Below, piece after piece: positions 13,071 through 13,299 of a stretch of DNA of 13,299 nt. Origin of the DNA: an uncultured Acidimicrobium sp. (GTDB lineage: Bacteria > Actinomycetota > Acidimicrobiia > Acidimicrobiales > Ilumatobacteraceae); NCBI GenBank assembly GCA_903853285.1, contig CAINTF010000258.1, positions 1-13,299 of the forward strand, given 5' to 3'. The position numbers and the translations under genes were made by a program. Below the pieces are notes generated by a model, which worked only from the letters and a program-made list of their open reading frames with translations, did not search any database and was not told the origin of the DNA. How positions within the stretch are numbered: the stretch's first letter is position 1; the number at the start of each line of letters is the position of its first letter.

Positions 13071-13299
13071 TTAAATAAAGCGAGTAACAATCGCCGCTGC
13101 TGCTTTTTCAATGCACATGAGTGGCTGAGAAAACGCTTCAGCTTCGCCAAAATTTTCAATCAAACCAAACGAATCAATGCGTTGTTGGGCGTCTACATCG
13201 GCACCGCCACATATAACAACTACTGGCTTCTTGAATTGTTGTGCAAGTTGTTGTACGCCACCAACAACTTTGCCGTCAAAGCTTTCGTTGTCTAAATAG
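13071..13299 (-). CDS. Glycerate kinase, C-terminal fragment cut by the window edge
   Basis: The last 75 codons and the TAA stop (13073-13071) of a minus-strand gene that continues beyond the right edge. ESFDGKVVGGVQQLA followed by KKPVVVICGGADVD and ENFGEAEAFSQP match the end of the glycerate kinase family (GarK/GlxK; PF02595), where the usual form is a GxFDGxxxxGKxPxGV loop, a VVxxGG strand and a closing helix after a ...A...P segment. Family members phosphorylate D-glycerate, usually to 2-phosphoglycerate, feeding glyoxylate or serine carbon into glycolysis. The catalytic N-terminal part is not in the window, so activity and exact specificity cannot be judged. The reading frame enters one base inside the edge. 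Confidence 0.8.
   Translation of the reverse strand, partial: YLDNESFDGKVVGGVQQLAQQFKKPVVVICGGADVDAQQRIDSFGLIENFGEAEAFSQPLMCIEKAAAAIVTRFI

Overview
The window looks like a compact chromosomal segment from a high-GC Gram-positive lineage with only moderate GC, most likely an uncultured planktonic actinobacterium of the Acidimicrobiia (acIV/Ilumatobacteraceae-like). This is an inference. It rests on an ispD-ispF-rlmB block beside a GlxR-like Crp regulator, a stand-alone LytR_C membrane protein of the mycobacterial VirR type, an actinobacterial sigma-like HTH protein, and several genes with a TANNNT hexamer 6-7 nt before the start codon and no Shine-Dalgarno, as expected for leaderless mRNAs. 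Nothing in the sequence marks it as plasmid, phage or transposon.

Layout, left to right: an unrecognised gene with a C-terminal coiled coil, running off the left edge (minus strand); a seven-helix SWEET-like PQ-loop protein (plus); an M14 zinc carboxypeptidase (minus); a hemolysin III/PAQR membrane protein (plus); a YcaD-type MFS transporter (minus); tRNA-Lys(TTT); a cluster of inverted repeats and a 38-residue membrane micro-ORF just upstream of a copper P1B ATPase (copA, plus); a sigma-70-like HTH protein (minus); a dienelactone hydrolase (plus); a Crp/Fnr regulator (minus); then ispD, ispF and rlmB (plus), tRNA-Thr(TGT), a LytR_C protein (plus) and the C-terminal end of a glycerate kinase (minus, off the right edge).

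The genes form mostly single-gene units on alternating strands. Four of the five convergent junctions overlap at their 3' ends (by 43, 20, 38 and 8 bp) and the fifth has a 22 bp gap. Divergent spacers are also short (39, 35, 95 and 24 bp for the four protein-gene pairs). No classical hairpin-plus-T-tract terminator is visible. The only clear multigene operon is ispD-ispF-rlmB: two successive MEP isoprenoid steps with a 10 bp gap, then a 4 bp ATGA overlap to the rRNA methyltransferase. There is no stretch over 300 bases without a gene.

No defence, toxin-antitoxin, CRISPR or mobile system is evident. The best leads are the leader region of copA (micro-ORF, a dyad over a -10-like hexamer, a strong hairpin before the ATG), a bacterial 3+1+3-helix SWEET-like protein, a Crp-geometry inverted repeat on the crp start codon, 12-nt tandem repeats in front of the sigma-like gene, an IspF with its Thr-Thr motif changed to Arg-Arg, and the unidentified gene at the left edge.
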